Assembly: GCA_015698045.1 (NCBI GenBank)
Contig: BLAL01000257.1
Span: 248,001 to 312,000 of the forward strand
DNA length: 64,000 nt
Source: Rhizophagus clarus
Lineage: Eukaryota; Glomeromycota; Glomeromycetes; Glomerales; Glomeraceae
Direction of reading: 5' to 3'
Below, piece after piece: positions 1 to 12,384 of the stretch. Position numbers and translations under genes: made by a program. The notes under the pieces are model-generated. The model saw nothing but the letters and a program-made list of their open reading frames with translations, was not told the origin of the DNA and searched no databases. Positions within the stretch are counted from its first letter, which is position 1. The number at the start of each line of letters is the position of its first letter.

Positions 1-60
1 GAGAGATAATTATTACATCTATTACATAGAACCTGACCTAAATTTATCTCACAAGCAAGT

Positions 61-924
61 TTTAGTACTATTACTACTTCCAATAAAGTTCACCAGGCGG
101 ATGTTCTCTATATACGCTATATTAAATCTAGTCGAACAATCTATCTTTTTTACCTTAATTTAGTTGATGTAACTTTAAAATATAAAGCAACTGTTCCTAT
201 TGGCGTGGCTCTTAGGGGGCCTGCCAAGAGTATTAAGAATATACAAGGCATTTTAACTTCAACTACTATTGTTAAATACTTAGAAAAAATTTATGATGAC
301 CCTGAAAACCCTCTTATCTGGCCGAAAGAGTTTTTATCTGATAAGGGGTCTGAATTTAAGAGTGAATGCAAAAAATTACTAAGAAAGCATGGCATAGAAA
401 TTCAGAAGGCTAAGTCTAAGAAAACTATGGGTATTGTTGAAAGATTTAATAGAACTTTTTAAGAACGATTCTATAATATTCTTGATGCGTATGACTTAAT
501 AGATTCCTCCTCTAATATAATAGAGTTAGAAGACCTACCTAGTGTTATTGATTCAATAATAGAAAATCTTAACAACTCTGTTATCCGCTTGCTTGGTATT
601 ACTCCGGCTACAGTAATAAAAAAGAAAAGTGTATTTGCTAAGCCTTCTAAAGCTCGAAAAGGCTCTATGGGATATAACGAAAAAAGATTATCTTATGGCA
701 ATTCTGTTTTACATTTGCTTGACCCAAGTGAATACGAAGGAGGGAGAAGATGTGCAACTGATATGAACTGGTCTTCTAAAATTTATAATATTCGTGAATC
801 TTTAATACAAAAAAATCAGCCAGTTTTGTACTGGCTAATGGATGATGAGGGCAATGACCCAGAAAGGTTTCTTGTAAGAGAGGAGCTTCAAGTCATTCCT
901 CCTGATGTTGAGTATCCTCCTTAA
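61..924 (+). pseudogene. Polinton/Maverick-type retroviral-like integrase, 5' partial
   Basis: The frame reads from the left part of the window to a TAA at 922-924 with one internal TAA at 460-462. It shows an rve-type integrase core: His-Gln-Ala-Asp-Val-Leu-Tyr near 94-114 supplies the first catalytic Asp, Ser-Asp-Lys-Gly-Ser-Glu-Phe near 337-357 the second Asp, and Gly-Ile-Val-Glu-Arg-Phe-Asn-Arg near 430-453 the catalytic Glu. The C-terminal part after the stop contains a Trp/Glu-rich segment that could be the chromo-like tail usual in Polinton integrases. No start codon is in view and the first 60-80 bases fall into another frame, so the 5' end is truncated or frameshifted. It lies tail to tail with the PolB gene, which supports a Polinton. 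Retroviral or Ginger integrases are the alternative; the PolB neighbour makes Polinton more likely. With an internal stop it is probably inactive. Confidence 0.8.
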
Positions 925-944
925 TGGATACTTGCGAATTGATT

Positions 945-2345
945 TTATTTGGCTTCATCAGCAATTAGCTTTTCTATCCTTTTGTCAATTTCTTCTTCAG
1001 CCATAGGTCACTCTTCTTTAGATATTGAATAGAATAGGCTGTACAGATTTTCAATACTAGCAAGAAGGTCTTTTTTATTCTGATACCATTTTTGATATCT
1101 ATCTATCTTTCTGTCATATGCATCTTCATTCGAAAAGAGTATGATAGCTGTTGACTTTATATATTCTTCTTGGTCATCCGATTGTCACAAATTTTTTATA
1201 TAACCAGCATATTCACTAACTAGCTTACTATTTTTTTTATAGCAAAGGCGTAATGCCTCTCTTATTATTCTGATTTGTGTAGGGTTGGATCAGTCCTAGT
1301 AAAGACCGGTCCTGTATCAGTCTTGGAACTGATCCTTACGGTCTTCAGTCTGAGATTTGAGAACTGGTCCAGACTGGAGACCAATCCATATAATTTTTTA
1401 GGTTTAATAAAATAAATGCTAGATTGGCAGGATTTCAACTTTTTTATGAAAAAATGACATTTTAGCACCTTTGTTAATTGTTATATTACTTAATGTAAAA
1501 AATAACAGAATGACATTTTTCAAATGAAAAAATGTTGAAATGACGTTTTTTACAAATTATTTATGAAAAAAGCCAAAATGACATTTTTTACAAATTATTT
1601 ATGAAAAAATACCGTTTTGATATTGTTTTTCATATTATTTATGAATTAAAAATGCCAAAATGCGGGGTTTTCATTTATTTTATAAAAATGTTGAAATGTC
1701 ATTTAATTTTTTTTCATTTTACTTTATAAAAGATGCAGAAATATTTATTTTATTAAAAAAAGTGTTGTTCTACTGGCACTTTTTCATTTTACTTTATGAA
1801 AAAGCTAGAGCAGAATTTTTTCAAATTTATTTGCGAAAAATGCCACTTAATAATTTTTTTCATATTGCTTTATAAAAAAGAATAAATAAAATAGCATTTT
1901 TCCATAGTATTTTATGAAAAAATGTCATTTTAGCACTTTTTCATATTAATTATATATTAAAAAATGCCATTTTGGCTGGTTTTCACATTATTTTATATAA
2001 AGATATATGAATTGTTTTGGCCATACGAATCAGACAGGTTACCCAATCTGATCTGACTTAAGCTCTAAAATAAAAATACTTTTAGGTCAAACAAAATCGG
2101 TCCAGTCCAAGCCCGATCTGATCCTGGCTGAAAAACTGGACTTTTAAGACCAGACTGGACTGGACCGGACTAATCCAACCCTAGATTTGTGCCTCCTCAA
2201 TTCTTTTCCATGAAATATGGCTTGCTGGAATATCACTCACTGGAATATTATCTATTATGTATAATAAAATGATTAGTTTAAATTGCAAATAAAAAATTCT
2301 AGAAAAAAATATTATAATATTATATGTGTTAGCTGAGCCTATCTT
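945..2345 (-). pseudogene. ORF in frame behind PolB, split by a MITE
   Basis: Once the 1280-2183 insertion is removed, one frame runs from the PolB stop to a TAA at 945-947. It is Lys/Glu/Asp-rich and helical-looking towards the end. Two in-frame TGA codons interrupt it, about 65 codons apart. It stays in the PolB reading frame across the PolB stop (2346-2348), so it may be the C-terminal extension of the polymerase or a separate small Polinton protein. An ATA sits where a start codon would be plausible near 2255. I do not recognise a domain. Confidence 0.4.
1280..2183. mobile_element. 904-bp hAT-type MITE with 8-bp TSD
   Basis: Terminal inverted repeats read TAGGGTTGGATCAGTCC at the left and its imperfect complement, ending in CCAACCCTA, at the right. 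The element is flanked by an exact 8-bp direct repeat GATTTGTG (1272-1279 and 2184-2191). An 8-bp TSD with TAGGG-like termini is typical of the hAT superfamily. The interior is AT-rich with repeated TTTTTCATTTTATTTTATG-like words and no transposase. The left and right 200 bp are rich in CCGGTC/CAGACTGGAC-type subterminal words. It interrupts the ORF downstream of PolB. A second copy of the same family lies at 36598-50969, where it has been expanded by two insertions. Confidence 0.9.
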
Positions 2346-5010
2346 TTATAAACCCAATTCTGCCAATATTTTTTGAGGAATATCATTCTCATATTGTTCC
2401 AATGCAGATAAATATGCTGGAATTCAACAATCCCCAATTGACCATGTCATTACCTGACCATTTAATATCCATCTCTTGAAGTCAAGTGGGTTGATACTCC
2501 TTTTTGTCTGGCAGATTATATATGGGACGAATCTTTCATATTGTAAGAAGTTTGCAGTCTGAGGCTTATCTTTTACACCTTCTAAAATACAGCGCTCATA
2601 AATATCAATGGTTAGTTCTTTTTTGACAAGAGATTTTTTAAGACCCTTAGCCTTCTGTACATTTTTATACTCATCTTCAGTTTCCATTGCATAAGACTTT
2701 GGTCAGTTTTCTATATATCTTAATGCCCGAATTCCTGCAAATTCATCTTTCCATTTACCGATCACTTTCTTATTTTTTAGTTCATGTGTACTATCATGAA
2801 GAATTACCCATTGGTCTGGTAGGAGCTTTTCTAGTAATAGATGGTCTTCAGAATAATCACTAAAATCATAGAGGTCATCAGCATCTTCAACCATATCAGC
2901 ATAGACGTCTTCTGTCTCAATTTCGATAATTAGTAAGTCTGTATCAGTATAGCATAATTTGGCTTAATCTCCATACTTGCGCTTGATATGGTTATACCAG
3001 AAATCATACATGTAATACTTACTAAGATCTAAAATTAAAGTCCCAACATAGATTGGCTTATTTAGTACAACATTCGTCTGCTTTCGATGAACTGCTATAA
3101 GATTACTTTTATGAAATATCTTGCATCCAATTAGTGCCAGATCTGCCAACATTTTGTGAAGTTGATGTTCCTCTCCTATTAGTCGTACTAAATCTACCTG
3201 TGTGTGATGTTGGACAGCTTTCCAAATACAGCATTGTTCATTAATTTTTACAAATCTTTTTCAAAAGCATTTTTGGCTTCTCGACATCGTATTGTTTTGG
3301 CTGTAATGTATGGCTCCAGCCAGGGAGACTGATCGAACTCTAATACTCAATAAATAAGCTCAAGCTCCATTTCTAGTTTGAGACATTGCTGAAGATTTTG
3401 GTAATGGATAATATATTGGTCTTTAGTCTCTAATGTTACTACTAATTTTTCTGTTTCAGCGATTTTGCCCCACTCAATTTATCAATTAAGTCTTTATTTT
3501 GATGAGGACTAAGCTCATTGTGCTTAACTATCCTACATTCTGGGCAGAGTGGATAGTCATTATGAGATGGATGGAGGTGATCTGGATATTTTAATTTTAC
3601 TTTCCAAACACTGCCTCGCTTAGCAGTTGGTGAAATAAAATGTATATCTGGCAAATTATTTAGGTCGAGCCACCTGAATCCTCCTGTCAGTAAATATTGT
3701 GACATAGCCCATCCGTATAAATTATTAGTATCTAAATATAGTAGCCATTTATTTGCTTTCTGTTTATTATAGCTTTTCATTCCCAGAAAGTTGGCTTTTG
3801 CTATACGTTGTGGTATCATAGAATTCCCACCTCGCATCTAGCATTGAACGAATTCATGCATATTCTCTTGCCCCTTATGAAATAATTTGAGGTTAACCTT
3901 GGTCATCTTTTTTGCTATATCTAATGCAAATGATGGCAATATTATATAATTTAGAGAGTCTAGCCCAGATACTTCCTTCATTGTTATTCAGAATCGCTGA
4001 ATTGAATCTGCTAATATTAGAACATCAGATCTTAGATACAGATCACAATAGTCCCCAAATGTTTTACACTCTGCTTTCTCCCATGCTGTTTGCGCATGAT
4101 TATATTGCTTTTGACTAATGGTATAAATCTTTTTATGCTCATAATCATTGACCTCCCTTTAAATCTTCTTCCTTACATTTTTCATTGCACTCTTTACCCT
4201 TTATTTCATGCTTACATTTTTTACAGCCATTTTTACAATAATTTAGCCTGTCTAGCACTGTGTTAAATTCTTTTCTTAATGGGAGCTCTGTTCTAGAGAA
4301 GTGCTCTGGATTATTTATTTCATATGGATACTCACTTTTTTGTATAAGTAGCGGGAGTAAATATTGTGGAATACTTTGCATCTTAATTGGGAAACACTTT
4401 GCTAGTTGCTCTGGGCTCTTTTCTTGACTATGCAAGTTATTTGCTACTTTTTCTAATGATGGGAACAGGAATTGACAGGAATCTATAAATTTGATCTGAC
4501 CAATTATTATCGTCTTGTAATTTTCCATATTGTCTGCAATTATTTCTATTTTGTCTTAACTAACTAGGCCCAATTCCCGTACTTCATGATGAAAGTCATA
4601 ATGTTTCCTACCATGATAAATTAATGGGATCTTAATTTCGTCTGGCTTTATTCAGAGTTGGAGATTACAGCCATGATGTGCTGGGCCACGATATTTTCCA
4701 GTGAAATGGTCATGATCTCTAACCTTATTTTCATTTATATTGGCTCGAAGACTCATTTTACACAAACAGCATTTAGTTGCTTTTTTGAATATAATATCCT
4801 CTTCTATATTCAAGCCTTCTGTACGATACATAGCTTCCATTAGGTTTCCTTCTGTGGCTTCGCACTTGATTTTAACACAGCCATAATGTGCTCCACCTAC
4901 AAATTTTCTGGTTGAATCAAAATATTTTACTTTATTATATCAAGTTTCATGTAAAATTCCTTCACATATGTAACATTTTATGCCAGACTTATATATTCTC
5001 CAATCTCGCT

Positions 5011-6593
5011 AGGACCCAGAAATATATATATAAGGGTCAGGTGGCGAAAAATTTTTTTACTATGAGCTGTACGCAGAGACTTTTTATATGAGTAGTACGC
5101 ATAATTGACACCTGATATTGAAAATCCTGCAAAAATACGCAAATAAAATTTCAGACATTAAGTTATAAATTATTTTATTATGATTTCTATATTATTTATT
5201 TAATAGAATTTATTCTAATTTACCATTTTTTCAATAATATTTTTCTAAAATTTCACTTTTTAACCCTTAGAAATTTCTTTCAATTAGTACTAAATATGTA
5301 TTACAATGCGGTTAACGCATATGGGCCAATTTTTGGAATTAGACTTTTACATTCAAAAAATTAATATTTTTATACAAATAAAAATTACCAGTTAAGTAAA
5401 ACTAATAGATCTATAAAAAAAATAAAATTAATTGTCATATGATTTTTATTTTTTTAACATAATAATTTTAAAATTTAAAAAATCGAATTAAAATTGTTGT
5501 GACAAAACTGTGAATAACATCGCGAATATCTGCGCTAAGATGCTAACTTTATATTCATTCGAAAGAGGAAACCAAGATCTATCTAATGATTATAAAATCT
5601 TAACGATTGAATCACTGGTTGCCGAGTAAATGCGTAAAATAGATTTGTTTTTAATCTTTAACTTTGAACGTGAATATCTCCGCACCTAGTGATTCAATTT
5701 CAAAGATCTTTGTTCGTCACGATCGAGTAAGTTCTCACCTTTCAAATGAATATAAAATTATAATATTAGCATACGTAGAAGCTGAAATATTCACGATTTT
5801 GTAACTTGAATTAAAGTCCGACATAAAAAATTTAAAATTATTATAATAAGAGATTTTGAATTATTGTTACCTTATTTAAAAGACCTTTATTCGCTATTTA
5901 AGACTTTAAATTAAATAGTAAATCTATTAAAATAAATATTAAAAATTAAAAAATTAGAAATATAAAATTAGTTTATTTAAAGTTAAAAAAAAACTTTTAA
6001 AAGTCCTATTATATTTATAATTCACACTTTTATTTTATAAATATCTTACAAAAAAAAAGAAAACTTAAGATAAAAACGAATAAAAAAATAATTTTTCATG
6101 TGTAGAAAATATTAATTTTTTTTTTTTTACTTACTATTTAAAAATAATCACTTTATATATTTATAAACTTTTTAACAAAAAAGTGAGTAAAAAGTGATTG
6201 AAAAAAGAAGTAGTTATTCTTGTTTTTAAAAATTTTTTTTTATTTTTTAATAAATTCGAATCATCTGAACATTGTAACGCAAAAATTAATTGAGGTTTGT
6301 TTAACATAATTTTTGTTAAATAGTTAAATTTTTATGAAAATCCTAATTTTAGCTAATTCCACGGATTGCGGATATCGGTACAGTAAATATATTATATATA
6401 TAAGATTAGCCCAAAAATACGCAACCTAATTTTTTACATATAAAAATTTTGATAAAAAATACGCAATCTTGATGCCTAACTATGGATGAAAAATTCTTAA
6501 ATTGTACGCAAATCAAAACTTTACTCCGTCTAATTCCACTATGATGGCGACGCATCTGTGTACCCTACCCCTGTATGTATATTTCTGGGTCCT
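5011..6593. mobile_element. 1.58-kb non-autonomous DNA transposon with 8-bp TSD
   Basis: The ends are inverted repeats beginning AGGACCCAGAAATATATATA at the left and, on the complement, AGGACCCAGAAATATACATA at the right. An exact 8-bp TSD, ATCTCGCT, lies at 5003-5010 and 6594-6601. Removing the element and one TSD restores an uninterrupted PolB reading frame through the site, so this insertion is young compared with the stops in the gene. The interior is about 80 percent A+T with no coding potential, and it contains an internal inverted segment around 5510-5800 in which CTCCGCACCTAGTGATT-type words recur. Related words occur in the foldback element at 37266-38010. Superfamily assignment to hAT rests on TSD length only; the termini are not classic. 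Confidence 0.85.
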
Positions 6594-8018
6594 ATCTCGC
6601 TCTGTTATTATTATTTTTTTCAGATTGCACAACTTTGGCTTGATAAAATTTCGTTGCATACTTTCCCATGACTCTGCAATTGAGTTTGGGGTTTTTCTGA
6701 TAACTTCTTTCACAAGCTTTCCATCTGTTTAGATTAAAGTATATCCATAACTATTGGGCTTCTGCTTCTGTAGTTTAATGGTCTTTTCATTGATAATATT
6801 TTTCTCTACTGGATCGCTATCAGCTTCGAGATCTTTGATAAAATAAAATAGGATATTTTCCATTGCCTTATAGTTTTTGAACTTCATGATATGCATTCCT
6901 TTTTCAGGAAAAATTTCTCTTCGCCCAGCATTAGGATTATTTCAGCTGTAGCAGTTGTGCTCTATATGCTCTTGGAGCAAATCTAATCTTAAGAATGGAG
7001 TAATCATACAGTAACAACAGAAATATTTTTGTCCATGATGCTTATTCCAAGTTCGCATAATCTGATTCTATTCATTTTTGCCATTAATAAGACAGTAATG
7101 CGTATTTAGCCCTTCTGGTATGTCATTAATATTACAACGATCTCTCAAGTCTTTCTCTCCTTCAGTAAATAATATTAAATCTACCACGTTTTCTCTTTGA
7201 TAGTTATACTCTGATATACAAAGTGGGTCCAGGTTTCTGGTCAATTGCTCTTTGTCATTTTTAGGTGATGCTAGATAAAATACATTTACCACATAATTTG
7301 GATTTTTCTCTTCAAATAAGTTTATATTTTGCAATGTGGCTGGAAAAGCTATACCGGTAAAATCTAATATATTATCAAAGTGCCGTAATCTACTAACATC
7401 ATGAAGATTTCTTACTCTAGAACCCTATCTACAAGCCTCTTCATTGGCTAAATAGACCTTCATGCAAGCTTCAAAATATCTTTCATCTGTATTTTATGGA
7501 TTAATTATCCCTAGCTATGGCTTGACCCATATTTTTGATAATGCAAAATAAGACCTACCACGAAGTGGCTGGTATGCACTTATTTCTAGAAAGATTTTTT
7601 TACCGTACTTATAGATCCAGCCTGAATTTTGATTTTGGTTCATTTCATTGATTTTATCTAAAATTTTATTATATTGACGTAAAACTGTTTGGTCTATTTG
7701 ATCCTAATGAATAATATCCAAAATTTTACTTGAAAAAGCTATGTCTTCATCTATTCAATGATTATGATGTATTCTTCCTAGATTTACAAATCGATACATA
7801 TGAGCTATAAGGACTATTTTTACTTTTATACCTCCTAAGTGTGCTAACTCTCTTCTGTAAACATCACTGATTTGGTCTTTAATATCCTCAAACATGGCTA
7901 AGAGATCTTCTTGATATTGATAAGTTTCTGGAATAATAGTAAGATGATCTACACACAAGCTTTGATTGGAAATTCTTCTAGTTTCTACTATTCTTTTTGG
8001 AGCTGAATCTTCTATTCT

Positions 8019-8609
8019 TAGTATTCAGACTGTAAACTGTTAATAACAGATAGAAATGGATATCCATTATTATCGGGTATCTGGTTTGATGTTTAGGTTA
8101 ACGGTTATCATCCAGATATAAAATCGACTAATGGATTTAACCAGTTGGATCTGATAAAGGTATCAGATACCAGATAGCTTCCATTGATCTGAATCTGTAA
8201 CGGGTTAACAGATTAATTGTTGTTTCATAACAAAAATCAGCAAGAAGTTTTATATTAATGTAAATATTTTAATAATACAATAAAAAATATATCTTATATA
8301 AATATATTGATAAAAATTTATGTAATTGTTAAATAAATACTCATTACCCACTCATTATCCATCCGTTAACAACCTGATAACAACCCATTATTTATGTTAT
8401 TCATCCATTATTCATCTATTATCCACCCATTATCCACCTGTTATTAATCCACTATCCATCTGTTACTCATCCATTATTCACGCTGGTTAATCCAGATCGA
8501 ATCTAATAACAAACTGGATTGAAAATTCATTAGCCGATATTAATCCAGATTGAATTTTTCCTAATGGATGGATCCGGTTTATCCATTAACAAACTGGGTC
8601 TGAACACTA
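8019..8609. mobile_element. 591-bp hAT-type MITE with 8-bp TSD
   Basis: Termini TAGTATTCAGAC (left) and GTCTGAACACTA (right) are near-perfect inverted repeats. The flanks are an exact 8-bp TSD TCTATTCT (8011-8018, 8610-8617). The interior carries many diverged copies of a CCATTATCCA/CTGTTA word on one side and their complements on the other, which look like subterminal transposase-binding repeats. It is inserted in the coding sequence of the N-terminal part of PolB, and the frame is continuous across the empty site apart from one TGA. The AGTGTTCAGA core is shared with the MITE at 38607-38914, so both probably use the same transposase. Confidence 0.88.
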
Positions 8610-8984
8610 TCTATTCTTCAAAATATTATTTTGTCATCTTCTGGTTCAGACTTGTTATCAGATTTAGATTTAGATTCTGAATCTGATGTTTCTCCTTCAT
8701 TGGCGGTATCATAGTCACTCTCCCCATCTGACTCTGGTTCTGACTCTTCTTCTGGTTCAGGTAGCTCAGTCAGTTCTGGCTCAACTTCCAGTTCAGGTAG
8801 TTGTAATGTTAGGTCTCCCCAACTTAAAAGGATTTTTCCAAATAAACTTCCTAATGCACTGGTAATACTACCAAGTAAACTGCTCATGTTTTTTTCAAAG
8901 ATTATATAGTGTTAGAAAAAAGTTTAAAATAAAAATTATTTTGTTCAGATAATTAGTGTTAGACATTTATTCAAAAAAAAAACT

Positions 8985-9245
8985 ATGGGAGGCAGAAAAA
9001 AGGAGATACCATGGAATTTTTATTATTATCCATATATTCTTAGAACTGGAGAAGTGTGCAATCAGAGATGCTATAATCCAAAGGGATGTAAAGCCCATCA
9101 GAATTCACCTAAACAATATACATGTATAGAATCTGGATGTAATAAAAAAACTTTCTCTGGATATAGTGCTTATAAAAAACATTCAGGCAAGTATCGTTCT
9201 AGAGCATTTTATCAATGTCAGAAGCTTGCAAAAAATTCAGGCTGA
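8985..9245 (+). CDS. small Cys/His zinc-finger-like protein of the Polinton
   Basis: This is an 86-codon intact ORF from ATG 8985 to the TGA near 9243, starting 97 bp from the divergent PolB start with an A-rich intergenic stretch. It is basic (several Lys/Arg) and contains Cys-Asn-Gln-Arg-Cys, Cys-Lys-Ala-His and a second Cys-X5-Cys-X12-His cluster with Thr-Phe-Ser, reminiscent of a C2H2-like finger. It has no known specific function. A divergent small DNA-binding protein next to PolB would fit a Polinton accessory or regulatory gene, but that is inference. It could also be the 5' part of a longer gene, because the sequence continues in frame for a while after the two stops. Confidence 0.5.
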   Translation: MGGRKKEIPWNFYYYPYILRTGEVCNQRCYNPKGCKAHQNSPKQYTCIESGCNKKTFSGYSAYKKHSGKYRSRAFYQCQKLAKNSG

Positions 9246-12200
9246 TGACGGGCTAGTTTTGGACTAGAAAAAAGTAGTATAGGGTCAGAAATCAATGGCA
9301 TGCTAAATGGAAGGAAGCTTTGTTCTCATGTTTTAGGAACATGCTCCGCAGACTGCGAACATTATTTGCCCATTTATTGATACCCATATTTGCCTTATAT
9401 ACAGTATAGTATTCATTAGAATATAGTAGCATATGGTCAAAATGATATGGCATCTATATTCGCTTCACCCTAAAGAGCTCGCTCATATTCCTGCTATAAT
9501 ATTTCTCCTGTCAAATGTGTATTCACTGGCATCACCCTAAAGGGCTTTGCCACTCATACTAATTCTCCTATATTGAACATGCATTCGTCATTGCTCTGCT
9601 CCTTCTCATGCTTGTTCTCTCTTGCTACCTAAGCAGTATATTATTGGGAGGCAATTTGATTATAATATATGCGAAAAACTTATGTTGCCCAGGTTGAAAG
9701 TCAAATGGGTTTCAGACTTATTTGTGCCAAAGTGAAATTTTATTTTTTCATATAGGAAACAAATGTTTACAGAGCGAATAATAATTTAAAAAGCAAAATG
9801 ATTTCCTTAAGGTCACGTGTATATTTACAATGGGATTATGCTATGTGATTAATTTTTGATACCCAGAATAACCTTCTGGGATCATTTGGTCGAAATGTGC
9901 CAAAAAGTCCTTTCTCTACTACTAGTGTAAAAAATACCAAAAATGAAAAATGAGTGTCACTGTAAGGCATAACTAACTGATCATTTTTTTTTAATTTTAT
10001 ATTCACTTAATTTATAGTATAAAGTAATTTTTTTTACTATATGATGGAAAATTAGTGAAATTTTTAAAACGAATAAACGCTTAATTAATGAATTTTTTTT
10101 TGATCGATTTAAATATTTAAGTAGAGAATTAGCCATTATATTAGCGTTAATATATCCACAGGAATAATAGTATAAAAAGGTGAAAAAAAAATTTTCCGTT
10201 TAAAACTCTCCATTCATTTTTTTTCATTTTATGCAACCCCATCAAGAATCAAAGGATGAACTTCAAGAAATAATAATAAAATTCTACTATATATGTATAT
10301 ATAATGTATATAATAAGTTTATTATTATTACTATCATTGGTTTAGATAAAGAAACCAACTATAATTTAATAAGTGTGATTTATAATTGATATAAATTATT
10401 TATTATAATATGAAACTACATTAAAGTATTAAAGAATAAAGAAATTATGTGATAGTCCTGACATGTGATAGAGTGCATCCATCTTTAAGGTGTACCTTAA
10501 TTTAAGTAAAATAACGTGTGTCACTTTTAACAAAAATTTTAAATTTTTATTTTCTTTCTAGTTGTGTTTGGCAATTTCTTCATATCACAGTATTATGACA
10601 GTATTTATAAATTATAATGATGTAGATATTTTCATATCACGTACGATATTCAATTATAAATTATAATAATTATTTTATGGAATTTTACAATATTAATCTA
10701 ATTTTAATTCAATTCTATTTCATATACAAGTAAGTTGTTTATTACGCTGTTTTTATTAACTCTCCCATATCAACAATGTAATGATAAAAATGATAATTAA
10801 CAACCCTCTTTTTTATTTAGAATAATAAACCAAAAACATAACATCCAATAACGAATAGATTTTCACTAACGAACAGTGCAAAAAAAGTGGGTGGAAGATT
10901 CTTTACGTGATGATAAATGGGGGGACAGAACATTGGAGCGGCTACTTCATTAACACCATTTTTTGTTTACAAGTAATAAACAAACTACAATCAGTATGAC
11001 GTCAACGAATACTGATAATATGGATTATTTTAATCATTCTAATTAATTCAATGACAAATAAATTGTACAAAATAGATCTTGTAGTAAGATATAATAAAGC
11101 GTTTGAAAAGTTAAATTCATTATAAAGATCTAGATCATTATTGGAGAAAATTCAAATATTGAAGAAAATAATTTAATATACCTTTCCTTTTTTAAAAATG
11201 ATTATTACAATAAAAATGGTAACAAATAAGTGCAGAAATTATGAGAATAAATGAGTAAAAGTACTAGTATAAAATGAAATAAATGTAGGAATGAATATAA
11301 ATGTTGGTATTAGTAGTAATGAAACTTTTAAATAATTTGGGCGTAAGAAGAATTTCAAGAATCAACACATTAAACATCAAAAATCACTCGAAAGATTGAT
11401 GAGAAATAAGTGTGATCTCTGGTGTCTTAATAAAGTGAATTATGCGTTGGCAATATTATAATCGAACATATTAGTGCATGAACCAGTTGCTGAACATGAC
11501 TATGATATTTTTACCACGATAGTGACGTAATTATTTCACCAGTTCGATGTCATCATTATTTTTAAGAAAACACACATTCAAAACAAGCTACTGATAGCGT
11601 AAATAACATATTCTGATTTATTTAAGTATCAATAATCACTTTTAGACAAGAGAATTCTTTATTGAGTAACTGAATCTCATCTAAATTCTAAGCATAAAGC
11701 CTTTATACTGATTTTATGTCAGTAGAGCTTATATCTGGTGAATACCTTATTCAGTGAATCATCTTAGATTACAGATATATTCGTTCATTTTTGCATAGAA
11801 TATTCAGATTCGCTTAATAAAAAATGGGATATTCATTGAATGTAGTCCGAATATCCTAGGATATGGATTGGTGGATTCTGTTAGATCTAATTTGCATAAA
11901 TAAAGCATTACACTCATATTTCCTATTATTGAAAAAATGAAACATATATACCGTAAATAAGAAGTTTAATTAAGCTTTGGTTTATTATATATATAGCCAT
12001 GCAATTATAATTTTTAAGATTTTATTTTTAGAACAAAATATTATTGAATTAATTAAAATAATTTTTTTCAAATTTCAGTTACTAATTAGAAAAGAATAAT
12101 ATTTAATTAAAAAATAAAAAAAATCAACTGGTATTTAAAAGTGAATAATAAATTCATAAATATTCTTATAATTAACCTATTTAAACTACTATTTGCAATG

Positions 12201-12384
12201 CATTCTTTTTGTTTTTTTTAAAGAAGTCTGATATTAGAAAGTAGATAATACTGTATAACAACCACAAATATCTCTGCATTTATGAAGATTTTTGTAAATG
12301 AGTATATTAATCAACCATATACTGTATGTACCCTAAACATCAATAGAATCTTTTCATTATTATACATTAAGAACATGATCACCA
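9246..12384. other. gene-free AT-rich interval with a 65-bp imperfect direct repeat
   Basis: No supported gene. Two imperfect direct repeats of about 65 bp lie at roughly 9466-9529 and 9530-9590, sharing TCACCCTAAAG, a following GCTC/GCTT word, and TTCTCCT. The first 500 bp are richer in G+C and may still belong to the Polinton; I cannot see a Polinton TIR end. The rest is AT-rich spacer with many stops in all frames. Confidence 0.5.

Larger units (their letters stand above)
2346..8887 (-). pseudogene. Polinton/Maverick protein-primed DNA polymerase B, broken by two insertions
   Basis: Read on the minus strand from ATG 8885-8887, with the inserts at 5011-6593 and 8019-8609 removed. The N-terminus is hydrophobic then very acidic (Glu/Asp/Ser repeats). 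Next comes the Polinton PolB N-terminal region (Leu-Asn-Thr-His-Tyr-Cys-Leu-Ile near 7090). A Cys zinc-finger region follows around 4660-4980, with CxxC pairs and Val-Arg-Asp-His-Asp-His-Phe-Thr-Gly-Lys-Tyr-Arg-Gly. The exonuclease-side segment lies near 4150-4600. The palm motifs are Tyr-Leu-Asp-Thr-Asn-Asn-Leu-Tyr-Gly-Trp-Ala-Met near 3710, Lys-Leu-Met-Asn-Asn-Ala-Val-Phe-Gly-Lys near 3200, and Tyr-Thr-Asp-Thr-Asp near 2940, the metal-binding motif C. At least ten stops and several frameshifts show it is dead. Many of the stops are TGA where related polymerases have Arg. The gene is divergent from the zinc-finger ORF at 8985. Confidence 0.88.

Noticed and set aside
2346..8887. TGA read as Trp (a mitochondrial or otherwise altered code)
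   Set aside because: TGG is used freely for Trp in the same frames, TAA and TAG stops also occur, and at the positions I can judge best (RS repeat, polymerase) Arg is expected. CGA decay is simpler, although one TGA in the DDE transposase and the TAG in Tnp2 more likely replace Trp.
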